From positions 62,001 to 126,000 of the forward strand of contig CAVQGN010000004.1 of NCBI GenBank assembly GCA_963712055.1: DNA of 64,000 nt. The letters are read 5' to 3'. Of the stretch, positions 17,559 through 25,234 are shown one piece after another. The first letter of the stretch is position 1; each line of letters opens with the position of its first letter. A model generated the notes under the pieces. That model was not told the origin of the DNA and searched no databases. It saw nothing but the letters and a program-made list of their open reading frames with translations. The position numbers were made by a program, and so were the translations under genes. Source of the DNA: JAHBVL01 sp963712055 (lineage in GTDB: Bacteria > Chloroflexota > Chloroflexia > Thermomicrobiales > UBA6265).

Positions 17559-18908
17559 ATGGTTGATACCGGTTTGAGTGACTCCCAATTGCCCGACCGC
17601 GCTGAGCGGGCGTTTGCCGAACTGGCCTCGCAGCAGATCGATCTTGTCGATCTGGTTTTCAGCGACATCTCCGGGGGAGCGAAAACGCTCACCATACCTT
17701 CTGCCTTGCTGGATGACGCACTCCTTTCGGGCTATCGCTTCGATGGCTCGGCGGTGATGGGTGGAATCCGTCAGATGGAACTCGACTTGCTCCTCGCGCC
17801 CGACCCGGCGACCTTGACCGTCACCCACGAAACCCAATCGGGGGATGCCCGCGCTCGCTTGTGCTGTTCGGTTCGTCGCCGGGATGGCTCGCCCTTCGAC
17901 GGGGATCCGCGTTCGGTACTGGCCCGGACGCTCGAAACCGCGACAGCCTCCGGATGGGATTACCGGGTGGCCATCGAGATCGAGTACTACCTGTTGCGTG
18001 GCAACGAAACTGAACTGGTGGCTGCTCGCGACGCGGCTGGCTATTTCGATGTCGGCGAGGACGCGGTTTCCCGCACCCGCGATGCGGTCGTAGCGGAGCT
18101 TCAACAGATCGGGATCGGCGTGGGTGGCGCTCACCACGAAACCGGCCCTGGGCAGGAGGAAATCGATCTCGTCCCGGCCGGAGCACTAGAAATGGCTGAC
18201 CAGTTGATCCTCGTTCGCCACAGCATCAAAACGATTGCCCGCCGTCACGGTCTCCGGGCGTCATTCATGCCAAAACCCTTTGCCGATGCGCCCGGTTCCG
18301 GACTGCACATCTTTCAGCAGTTCACCGACCGCGCGACTGGGGTCGACCTCCTCGTCGATCATGCCCGTTCGCTTTCACCGTTCGCCTATCACGCCATCGC
18401 TGGGCAACTTCACCATGCGAACGGTATGAGCCTCGTTCTCAGTCCGACGGTCAATTCGTACAAACGTCTGAACGCCGGTCATCGGGCGCCGCGCCACGCA
18501 TCCTGGGCGAGTGTCAGCCAGTCGTCGATGCTCCGGGTGCCGAATTGGCGCGAAGGCGAGTCGTCCGCGCTCGAACTGCGCTCTCCCGATCCACTGGCGA
18601 ACCCCTATCTCGCTCTGGCGGTAGCGCTGTCGACCGCCATGGCCGGTGTCGAACGCCGTGATGACGCTCCTGAACCGCTCGATGAGAGCTTCAGTTCGTA
18701 TGACGACGAGGGATATCAACGAATCGGTGTGCCTCGTTTGCCGAGTACGCTCGGAGAAGCGATTCATTCATTTTCCCAGGATCGGGTGGTGCAGAACACC
18801 GTCGGTCCCTTCATTGCAGACCACTTGATCGCCGCGAAAACGGACGAATGGGAAGCCTACCGCTCCCATGTCGGTCCGTGGGAGCATGCCCGCTATGCCG
18901 ACGCCTGA
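17559..18908 (+). CDS. Glutamine synthetase family protein (type I-like)
   Basis: A 449-residue ATP-dependent glutamate/amine ligase of the GSI fold. Visible motifs are YRFDGSAVMGG (GS-N domain end), AIEIEYYLL (metal Glu), GVGGAHHETGPGQEEIDL (metal/ATP His-Glu), FMPKPFADAPGSGLHI, NSYKRLNAGHRAPRHASWA and LELRSPDPLANPYLALA. It retains the catalytic scaffold, but AIEIEYYLLRG and the divergent C-terminus lack an evident adenylylation Tyr, so it may be a gamma-glutamyl-amine ligase rather than housekeeping GlnA. It is divergent from gltB and followed 30 bases later by a PucR regulator, which points to amine or nitrogen-source utilisation. Confidence 0.85.
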   Translation: MVDTGLSDSQLPDRAERAFAELASQQIDLVDLVFSDISGGAKTLTIPSALLDDALLSGYRFDGSAVMGGIRQMELDLLLAPDPATLTVTHETQSGDARARLCCSVRRRDGSPFDGDPRSVLARTLETATASGWDYRVAIEIEYYLLRGNETELVAARDAAGYFDVGEDAVSRTRDAVVAELQQIGIGVGGAHHETGPGQEEIDLVPAGALEMADQLILVRHSIKTIARRHGLRASFMPKPFADAPGSGLHIFQQFTDRATGVDLLVDHARSLSPFAYHAIAGQLHHANGMSLVLSPTVNSYKRLNAGHRAPRHASWASVSQSSMLRVPNWREGESSALELRSPDPLANPYLALAVALSTAMAGVERRDDAPEPLDESFSSYDDEGYQRIGVPRLPSTLGEAIHSFSQDRVVQNTVGPFIADHLIAAKTDEWEAYRSHVGPWEHARYADA

Positions 18909-18938
18909 TCTGGTCCCGGCTAGTCTGAATCTGACGCC

Positions 18939-20609
18939 ATGATTCGTGTTGACGAAGTCCTGCGCCTCGCTTTGCCAAACGGAACGATCATCTCGGCCGG
19001 CGAAACCGCTATGACCAACGAGGTCACCTGGGCCACCCGCCCACGGCCAACTGCGCCCGCGTTCGTCCATCTCAGCGGGGGCGAGCTGGTTCTGATGACT
19101 GATCAATCGCTGAAAAACCTCGATGAGCGAATGACGCTCGAAGCCGCTATCAAGCAACTGGCGACCTTCGGAGTCGCTGCCATCGGACTGGTCGGTAAAC
19201 CAACAGCCAAAGCGATCACCGCCGCCAACGCGCAGCACATCCCGCTCCTGCGACTCCCGGACGATGCGGACCTCGCTCAGGTTGAGCGCGAAGCCGTCGA
19301 GCTGATCGCTGAACGGAGACGCGATTCCCAGCGGCGTAGCAATGAATCGAGCCGGCGGCTGATGGAAATGGCCATCTCAGGTGATTCGCTGACCGAACTT
19401 GCCACGGCGATCGCCGAAATGGCCGGTCTCGATTCGGTGATCGAAACGCGTGATGGTCGGCTTGTGGCGATGTCGAGTCCGACAGGGCAGGTCCCCACCT
19501 CGTCGGTCATTCTGCCGCTCCTTGAGCGGGGCAAAGTCACCCTCATCCCGTGGATTCGACTGGTCGCTAATGCCAGTCCAGCTGATCCACCGACGACGGT
19601 CATCACGTGGGACGATCGTACGAGTCGGGTGGTCACCCCGATCATCGGGAAAGACGGACTCCTCGGCGTGTTGTCGCTGCTGTTGCCCGGGAATGAAGCG
19701 AGCGCTGATCTGCTTATGCTCGCGTCGCGAGGAGCGGCCGCCTGTGCGCTGGTGCTGGCCCGGGAACGGGCGGCGGCGGTTGCGCGTCAGGAACTCGAAC
19801 TCAACGTGCTCGATGAGATCCTGGATGGCGCCCTCCGGAGCGAAGTCTCGTTGATCCAGCAAGCGCGTCGCCTTGGCCATGATCTCGACGGTGACCACGT
19901 TGCCATTATGGCCCGCTTCGAACGCCAAACCGGCGTGGCCACCCCGAAACGCCGCTCTGACTTTTTCGAAGTGACTGAAGAGATCCTCGGTCGCTTCGAG
20001 CAGCCTGTGCTCTGGCGTCATCGCAATCAAAACGCCGAGATCATCTGGCCGGTTGAAGCAGGAGAAGACGCCAAGGCGGTCGGTGAGCGTTTGCACAAGG
20101 AGTTCGAGCGCCGGATGGTGGGCACGCCGGGAGCGGTTTCGATGAGCGTCGGCTCTGTGCAGACTGGGATTGCCGGCATCCGCGAATCTCACCAGCAAGC
20201 TCGGCAGGCGTTGAGCATGGGCCGAAAACTGAACGGATCGGGATCACTGACGGTGTTCGATGAACTCGGGATCTACCGCTTGCTCTTCGCGGTTCGCGAT
20301 ACGAACGAACTACGACGGTTCCACGATGAGGCCCTGCAACGCTTGATCGACTACGACGAGCAAAGCCACGCCGATCTTGTCCGGACGCTCGGTGCGTATT
20401 TCGAAGGTCGTTGCGGACCCAAGGAAACCGCTGCGATCCTTGGTATCCATCGCAACACCGTGCTTTACCGTCTCGAACGGATAGCCGAAATCTCGGGATT
20501 GAGCCTCGACGATCCTCATGTCCGCCTCCGTCTTCATCTCGCCTATTGCGCGCACGTGGCACTCTTTTCGCCAGCGGCTGAAAGTCGGATGATGGTCACC
20601 GCCGGATAG
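18939..20609 (+). CDS. PucR-family transcriptional regulator
   Basis: A 556-residue regulator with the usual three parts. The N-terminal PucR ligand domain (about 1-125) includes FVHLSGGELVLMTDQSL and AIGLVGKPTAKAITAANAQHIPLLRLP. A central GAF/GGDEF-like region follows. The C-terminal helix-turn-helix (HTH_30) reads GRCGPKETAAILGIHRNTVLYRLERIAEISG. Family members respond to purine, amine or amino-acid catabolites. It lies 30 bases behind the glutamine-synthetase-like gene and ahead of a small transporter and a cupin, so it probably controls this nitrogen unit. The start is the ATG at 18939; no strong Shine-Dalgarno sequence is visible. Confidence 0.85.
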   Translation: MIRVDEVLRLALPNGTIISAGETAMTNEVTWATRPRPTAPAFVHLSGGELVLMTDQSLKNLDERMTLEAAIKQLATFGVAAIGLVGKPTAKAITAANAQHIPLLRLPDDADLAQVEREAVELIAERRRDSQRRSNESSRRLMEMAISGDSLTELATAIAEMAGLDSVIETRDGRLVAMSSPTGQVPTSSVILPLLERGKVTLIPWIRLVANASPADPPTTVITWDDRTSRVVTPIIGKDGLLGVLSLLLPGNEASADLLMLASRGAAACALVLARERAAAVARQELELNVLDEILDGALRSEVSLIQQARRLGHDLDGDHVAIMARFERQTGVATPKRRSDFFEVTEEILGRFEQPVLWRHRNQNAEIIWPVEAGEDAKAVGERLHKEFERRMVGTPGAVSMSVGSVQTGIAGIRESHQQARQALSMGRKLNGSGSLTVFDELGIYRLLFAVRDTNELRRFHDEALQRLIDYDEQSHADLVRTLGAYFEGRCGPKETAAILGIHRNTVLYRLERIAEISGLSLDDPHVRLRLHLAYCAHVALFSPAAESRMMVTAG

Positions 20610-20658
20610 ACACCCTGGTCGCGCGTGTGGGTCGGGGCAAGAGCGAGGGAATCGAGGG

Positions 20659-21114
20659 GTGAAAGGGATGTTCTGGCTCCTGGTCGCGACAGCGCTGACA
20701 ATGGGTTTTTTCATGGCGATCCAGCCAGCGATCAACGGTCAGCTCCGGTGGCGGGTTGGCAGTCCGGCTCATGCGGCCATGATTTCGACAACCGTTTCGA
20801 CGATCTCGCTCTTCATTTATGTCTTCGCGATCGAGCGAAAACCCTGGCCAAGTCTCGAATCCATTCGCACTGGACCCTGGTGGATGTGGACCGGTGGATT
20901 GCTCGGCGCCGCCTACGTCGCTCTGAGCGTGGTGCTGGTCCAGCGACTTGGCGGAGGCGTGGCCTTTGCCCTCGTGATTCTGGGCCAAATGACCTTTGCG
21001 TTGATCATGGATCACTACGGTTGGTTCGGATTGACCGTGCATGAGATCACCCCGATCCGCATCGCCGGTGCCGGTCTGGTCGTGGCTGGCGTCGTGTTGA
21101 TTCGCTTTTTCTGA
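20659..21114 (+). CDS. DMT-family transporter, YdcZ (DUF606) type
   Basis: A 151-residue integral membrane protein with about five hydrophobic helices. The N-terminus, WLLVATALTMGFFMAIQPAINGQL, and the segment GGLLGAAYVALSVVLVQRLGGGVAFALVILGQM are typical of the YdcZ/DUF606 half-size drug/metabolite transporter family, which works as dimers. A GTG at 20659 with GAGGGA about 8 bases upstream is used; the ATG at 20668 is an alternative. It is 49 bases behind pucR and is probably in the same transcript. The cargo is unknown. Confidence 0.75.
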   Translation: MKGMFWLLVATALTMGFFMAIQPAINGQLRWRVGSPAHAAMISTTVSTISLFIYVFAIERKPWPSLESIRTGPWWMWTGGLLGAAYVALSVVLVQRLGGGVAFALVILGQMTFALIMDHYGWFGLTVHEITPIRIAGAGLVVAGVVLIRFF

Positions 21115-21176
21115 CTATCCCCTGCCAACTGTCATACGGCCTGGCCAAGTGCCAGGACAACCAGAAAGAGGCATCT

Positions 21177-21500
21177 ATGAACACCTGGTTTTCGGATCTC
21201 GCGACCATCGAAACCGCGCACACATCCGGTGGCGAGATGTGGCATGAGTTCCTGCGCGTGACCGATCTGAGCGTTGGACTCTACGTGATTCCAGCCGGCG
21301 CACCCGATCCGCAATCACCACATCATGAAGATGAGGTCTATCTCGTCCTCGAGGGCAAAGGCAAATTCACAGCCGACGGGTCAACGGTCGACGTCGACGA
21401 GGGATCGGTTCTCTATGTCGCACGTGAAATCGATCACCGCTTCCACGACATCGTCGAGGATCTGCGCGTACTCGTCTTTTTCGCTCCTGCGCACACCTGA
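21177..21500 (+). CDS. Small cupin-domain protein
   Basis: A 107-residue single cupin barrel. Metal-binding motif 1 is recognisable in PQSPHHEDEVYLVLEGKGKF (HH-x-E type) and motif 2 in EGSVLYVAREIDHRFHDI (His). It may isomerise, dioxygenate or bind a small metabolite. The ribosome binding site AGAAAGAGG precedes the ATG at 21177. It is last in the co-directional run that begins at 17559 and ends 7 bases before the convergent epimerase/dehydrogenase stop. Confidence 0.8.
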   Translation: MNTWFSDLATIETAHTSGGEMWHEFLRVTDLSVGLYVIPAGAPDPQSPHHEDEVYLVLEGKGKFTADGSTVDVDEGSVLYVAREIDHRFHDIVEDLRVLVFFAPAHT

Positions 21501-21507
21501 TGCTGGG

Positions 21508-22293
21508 TTAGCCTGCTGGTTGCTCCCCATAGACTGCATACCCGTCGTCATCCGGTCTATACCCAAGCAGCGCCGTCGTGCCGTCGAGACTCAAGTGGGG
21601 TTGTTGGTTGTTCGACTGACCATGCACGATCGCGAAGTCGATCTCGTCGGTATCGATACATCGACACAGCAACTGGTTCATGTCCCGCGAACTCAGATAA
21701 CTGCTCAACACCCCACGATCAGGATGGGTGGCGATCCAGGGGGCTTCGTAAGATGCAATCCGGATCGCGATCGAGGGAAGTCCCTTGCTGCTGGCAAACT
21801 GTCTCGCTATCGATTCACCCGTGCATTTCGAAACGCCGTACATGTTCACGGGCCAGATCAGCGCCGATTCCTGAATCGGCCAAGACCGGCGCGGATGCCC
21901 TAAAACCGCATGGATACTGCTGGCGAAAACCACGCGCGCACAACCAGCCGCCACCGCCGCTGAGAAAACGCTGTAGGTCGCGCGGATGTTGTTGGCGAGC
22001 AGCGAATTGTCGAACCCGGCTTCGGGAGAGGGGTCAGCACCGAGATGCACCACCGTGTCGATCCCACTGCAGACTGTGAGAACCCGGTCGTAGTCGACCA
22101 GATCGAGCACGACTCGCTCGTGACGATCCAGGTTCCGGTCCTGCAACAGGTCGGCCGATCGATCGACCAGCGTGAAGTCATACCGCTCTCCGCAGGCCTC
22201 GAAAAACCCGCTCCCTATCCGCCCGGCCGCTCCCGTCAGGAGCACCCGTTTACGAGGAACCGGATCGGCGGGTGCGCCTGTCACTTCCACCAC
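21508..22293 (-). CDS. Uronate dehydrogenase-like NAD-dependent SDR (paralogue 1)
   Basis: A 261-residue extended short-chain dehydrogenase. The N-terminal VLLTGAAGRIG is the NAD-binding GxxGxxG motif, and Tyr152/Lys156 in NMYGVSKCTGE form the YxxxK active site, with FASSIHAVLGHP as the Ser region. The AAGRIG start and VFASS...MYGVSK...FAIVHGQS layout resemble bacterial uronate dehydrogenase, which oxidises galacturonate or glucuronate to aldarolactones. The GTG start is 3 bases after the stop of a clear paralogue at 22297, so the two are translationally linked. No strong ribosome binding site is seen. A generic sugar-nucleotide epimerase remains possible. Confidence 0.75.
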   Translation of the reverse strand: MVEVTGAPADPVPRKRVLLTGAAGRIGSGFFEACGERYDFTLVDRSADLLQDRNLDRHERVVLDLVDYDRVLTVCSGIDTVVHLGADPSPEAGFDNSLLANNIRATYSVFSAAVAAGCARVVFASSIHAVLGHPRRSWPIQESALIWPVNMYGVSKCTGESIARQFASSKGLPSIAIRIASYEAPWIATHPDRGVLSSYLSSRDMNQLLCRCIDTDEIDFAIVHGQSNNQQPHLSLDGTTALLGYRPDDDGYAVYGEQPAG

Positions 22294-22296
22294 TGG

Positions 22297-23100
22297 CTAC
22301 GGCTTGCGCCGTTCGAGGCGATCAGGTGCCGGCCACCACTCCTCGGCAGACGGTTCGCCATAGGTTTCATAGCCATCGTCCTGGGGCTCATAGCCGAGCA
22401 AGGCTTTGGTTTCCTGGATGCTGAGCTGCGAGATGCGATTGTCTGACTGACCATGCACGATCGCGAACTTGATCGTTTCGTCGTCGATGCAGAGACCGAT
22501 CAGTTGATGCAGATCGCGCTGGCTGACATAACAACTGACGATGTGGCGATTGAGCATCTTCAGATGCATCGGATCCTGGAACGCGCCGATCCGGATTGCG
22601 ATGCAGGAAAGACCACTCGTGCTGGCGAATTTCTTGGCGGTCGCTTCGCCGAAGACCTTCGACACGCCATACATGTTGATCGGCCAGGTCACATTCGATT
22701 CCGGAACCGGCCATTGATCCTGGGGATAGCCGAGCATCGCGTGGACGCTACTGGCGAAGATCACGCGTCGGCAGCCAGCATCCTCGGCCGCGCGAAAGAC
22801 GTTGTAGGTGCCGCGGAAGTTGTTCTCGACCAGCGAGCCATCGAAATCAGCCATCGGTGACGGATCGGCGGCGAGATGGAGAACGGTATCGATTCCCTCG
22901 CAAGCAGCTCGCACCTGATCGTAGTCCGAAACGTCGAGAACGAGCGACGAGTGTTCAGGCGGCAGGTCCATATCCTGCAACGACGCCGACCGCCCGGCCA
23001 GCGTGAACGCATAGCGATCCTGACTGACCTCGAAAAAGCTCTTTCCAATTCGTCCGGCTGCGCCGGTCATCAATACACGTCGCTTGCTGTCGCTCGTCAC
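22297..23100 (-). CDS. Uronate dehydrogenase-like NAD-dependent SDR (paralogue 2)
   Basis: A 267-residue protein, paralogous to the downstream gene at 21508. It has RVLMTGAAGRIGKSFFE as the NAD motif, IFASSVHAMLGYP, and Tyr144/Lys148 in NMYGVSKVFGE. The GTG at 23100 is chosen because AAAGGAG lies 7 bases upstream; the frame is open 71 codons further but that part is not family-like. The pair looks like a tandem duplication retained with divergence, perhaps for two uronates or for oxidation of different sugars. It is divergent from the acetyltransferase at 23236. The C-terminus carries an extra basic tail (DRLERRKP). Confidence 0.75.
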   Translation of the reverse strand: MTSDSKRRVLMTGAAGRIGKSFFEVSQDRYAFTLAGRSASLQDMDLPPEHSSLVLDVSDYDQVRAACEGIDTVLHLAADPSPMADFDGSLVENNFRGTYNVFRAAEDAGCRRVIFASSVHAMLGYPQDQWPVPESNVTWPINMYGVSKVFGEATAKKFASTSGLSCIAIRIGAFQDPMHLKMLNRHIVSCYVSQRDLHQLIGLCIDDETIKFAIVHGQSDNRISQLSIQETKALLGYEPQDDGYETYGEPSAEEWWPAPDRLERRKP

Positions 23101-23235
23101 CGGTTTCTCCTTTGACACGGCTGCATCAATCTGTTTCCGCGAGTGTGAACGATTCGGTGCATGGCTTGCCAGTAGGAGCCGGATGGATGAATCTACCGTT
23201 GTTGAAGTGTCCGTCGGATCGGGAGGAGAGAGCAA

Positions 23236-23766
23236 TTGGATCGGGGTCAGGAAAGCAGTTCCGCGATTGCAGTCCGCCGAGTGTCGACGTTGACCGAACG
23301 CGAGATCGAGCAATTGAGCACGTTACTGGTAGATGTCGTCGCGAGTGGAGCGTCAGTCGGGTATCTGCCGCCTCTCGACCCTGAAACCGCCTGCTCCTAT
23401 TGGAGCAAAGCCCTCGATCCGCTTATCGATCTGCTGGTCGCGGAGCGAAACGGACAGATCGTCGGCACGGTCCAGATCGAACGCTCACCGAAACAGAATG
23501 CACGTCACCGCGGCGAAGTCTGCAAACTCCTCGTCGATCCAGCCTGCCAGCGCCAGGGAATCGGACGGATCCTGATGGAAGCGATCGTCATTGAAGCGCG
23601 AGCTCAGGGTCTCCGACTCCTCCATCTCGACACCGATGCCGAAGACCATTCGAACGCGTTCTACCGCGCGCTCGGATGGACCGAGGTCGGCACGATCCCG
23701 ATGTGGGCCGAAGCAGCGGACGGTTCGATTCCCGGGACGACGTTCTACTATCTGCTGCTTGAGTGA
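23236..23766 (+). CDS. GNAT-family N-acetyltransferase
   Basis: A 176-residue GNAT protein. The acetyl-CoA pyrophosphate-binding motif is CQRQGIGRILMEAIVIEARAQG, preceded by the strand GEVCKLLVDPA and followed by LRLLHLDTDAEDHSNAFYRALGW. The best start is a TTG at 23236, because GGAGGAGAG lies 5 bases upstream and no in-frame ATG precedes the domain. The substrate cannot be inferred. It diverges from the dehydrogenase pair. Confidence 0.8.
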   Translation: MDRGQESSSAIAVRRVSTLTEREIEQLSTLLVDVVASGASVGYLPPLDPETACSYWSKALDPLIDLLVAERNGQIVGTVQIERSPKQNARHRGEVCKLLVDPACQRQGIGRILMEAIVIEARAQGLRLLHLDTDAEDHSNAFYRALGWTEVGTIPMWAEAADGSIPGTTFYYLLLE

Positions 23767-23767
23767 A

Positions 23768-23839
23768 TCAGGGTCGCCAAGCATAGCGCTCGGAAAGCCA
23801 CTCAGGAACGGCGAAGACGTCGGCAGGATCGATCGCCAA
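23768..23839 (-). pseudogene. C-terminal remnant of a duplicated Uma2 gene
   Basis: On the minus strand this reads LAIDPADVFAVPEWLSERYA and a few more residues before TGA. It closely matches the last residues of the intact Uma2 protein encoded at 24537-25112 (TIDPADVFAVPEWL). Everything upstream of that point is missing: the remnant abuts the stop codon of an aminotransferase remnant with no spacer. Confidence 0.75.
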
Positions 23840-23995
23840 CTAGGTCGTTCGAGCGCGGTCAGCGGCCGCCGCGATCCGTTCCAGTGCTTTCGTCAGATTC
23901 TCTTCAGAATTGGCATACGACAACCGCAGATGGCCTTCGCCGTACTTCCCGAACGCGGTTCTGGACAACATGGCGACGCGAAAGTCCTCCAGCAT
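23840..23995 (-). pseudogene. C-terminal remnant of a duplicated aminotransferase gene
   Basis: About 51 codons match the C-terminus of the intact aminotransferase at 25235-26407, including the exact GEGHLRLSYANSEENLTKAL segment and the stop position. Homology breaks upstream of about 23995 (MLEDFRVAML against MLLQDFGVAAL), and no catalytic domain exists. Together with the abutting Uma2 remnant it records a duplication of the aminotransferase-Uma2 pair followed by deletion. Confidence 0.8.
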
Positions 23996-24536
23996 GGCGG
24001 TACGTTCCAAACTTGGAGAAACCCCAAACTGCTGGATTAGCCGCGTTAGGTTCAACTGTTAGGGCGCGGATACAAATCCGAGGAGCACGGTGGCTGACCA
24101 CGATCCTCGCTCCGTCGTTAGACGGTAAAAAACCAAAAAATCCTTCAATAAAGCAAACGATGCACAGCGAGACTCCTAGTCGGGATCCGCTGCCTTGCGC
24201 ATGATGCGGTCCATGGTGTCTGACATCGATTCTTGGGCTTGGGATCTCTCCTCGGCACTCGCATCTTCGGCTAAGCCAAAGTAACCGTGCGATTCAGACA
24301 TGAATTCTCGGAAGAAACTCGAGAAATCTAGACCGTGAATCATGAACGGCGAATCGAGTTTAGGGGAGATCTTTCTACCAATTGGTGAGTAACTTGCCGC
24401 ATGACCACCGGGGTGAGATCAGGGAGACGAAATTGACGGTGCAATCTGGGCTTATTTGGTTCCGAGAATTCGGGTTCATTGATGCACGACGATTGGCCGC
24501 TGCCAGCATCCCACTAATGTCTTTCTGAGCTCAAAC
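23996..24536. other. 541-bp AT-richer region without a recognisable gene
   Basis: Base composition is visibly more AT-rich than the neighbours (for example the A-rich run near 24127-24170). Only short open frames occur: a 55-codon minus-strand frame (24176-24343) and an overlapping 34-codon minus-strand frame starting MNPNSRNQISP near 24475. It lies between the decayed duplicate and the intact Uma2 gene, so it may be leftover foreign or rearranged DNA. Confidence 0.4.
24176..24343 (-). CDS. Possible small acidic protein, unrecognised
   Basis: A 55-residue frame beginning MIHGLDFSSFFREFMSESHG and ending MRKAADPD. It is amphipathic, acidic in the middle (AEDASAEERSQAQE) and Met-rich. There is no Shine-Dalgarno sequence before the ATG at 24343, and the frame is open about 25 codons upstream without a start codon. 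It may be a fragment of a broken gene rather than a real small protein. I do not recognise a family. Confidence 0.25.
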   Translation of the reverse strand: MIHGLDFSSFFREFMSESHGYFGLAEDASAEERSQAQESMSDTMDRIMRKAADPD

Positions 24537-25112
24537 CTATCGCCCGGTGAGCCACTCAGGAACCGCAAACACGTCAGCAGGATCGATCGTCAATCCGGCA
24601 ACTACCTCTGATCGGATTGAGCCGTCCCGCGATTCGATTGGCAGGTAGAGCCCTTCGACGAGGCGCTGAGCGAGGATCGAGTGATGCTCAGGATCGACCA
24701 GCCAGTACTCAGGAACTCCGAAGGTTGCATATGTCGCGGTTTTTCGTATCCGGTCAACGCGCGCTGTCGATGGCGACAGGATCTCGATGATCAGGTCGGG
24801 TGGACCAACGATCCCAAACTCCTTCAGTCGTTCGCTGTTTTCGGTCAGAACGACCACGATATCCGGTTGAACCACATCATTTCTGCCTAGGTGGACATCG
24901 AACGGTGCCGCTAAGACGACTCCCTTGTCGGTCGTGTCGAGATGCGTCTGGATTGACCTGAGGAGGTAACTCGACGCGAGCTGGTGGCGCCGTGACGGCG
25001 ATGGCGACATGATCAGCTCACCTCCAATGACTTCGTACCTCTTGCCGTCATCGGGAAGCGAGGCAAGATCATCGGCGGTATAAGGACGTTCCGTCTGGAC
25101 TGGTGCGACCAT
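24537..25112 (-). CDS. Uma2-family putative PD-(D/E)xK endonuclease (DUF820)
   Basis: A 191-residue Uma2-family protein. The nuclease core is visible as GKRYEVIGGELIMSPSPS, VVQPDIVVVL (catalytic Asp), GPPDLIIEILSPST (E-x-x-S), then DRIRKTATYATFGVPEYWLVDP. These proteins are abundant in Cyanobacteria and Chloroflexota, often in many copies, and their role is unsettled. It lies 122 bases downstream of the aminotransferase stop on the same strand. Its C-terminus has a decayed second copy at 23768. Confidence 0.85.
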   Translation of the reverse strand: MVAPVQTERPYTADDLASLPDDGKRYEVIGGELIMSPSPSRRHQLASSYLLRSIQTHLDTTDKGVVLAAPFDVHLGRNDVVQPDIVVVLTENSERLKEFGIVGPPDLIIEILSPSTARVDRIRKTATYATFGVPEYWLVDPEHHSILAQRLVEGLYLPIESRDGSIRSEVVAGLTIDPADVFAVPEWLTGR

Positions 25113-25234
25113 TGTCCTGTCTCCGGCTTCCAGCGATTCAATCTGCCTGCAATGAGTTTACCGCGTTGGCGGTCCGTATTCGCCAACGGCGGCAACGTCG
25201 AAACGGATCCTCGTCACGCTGAAAATGCGATGCG

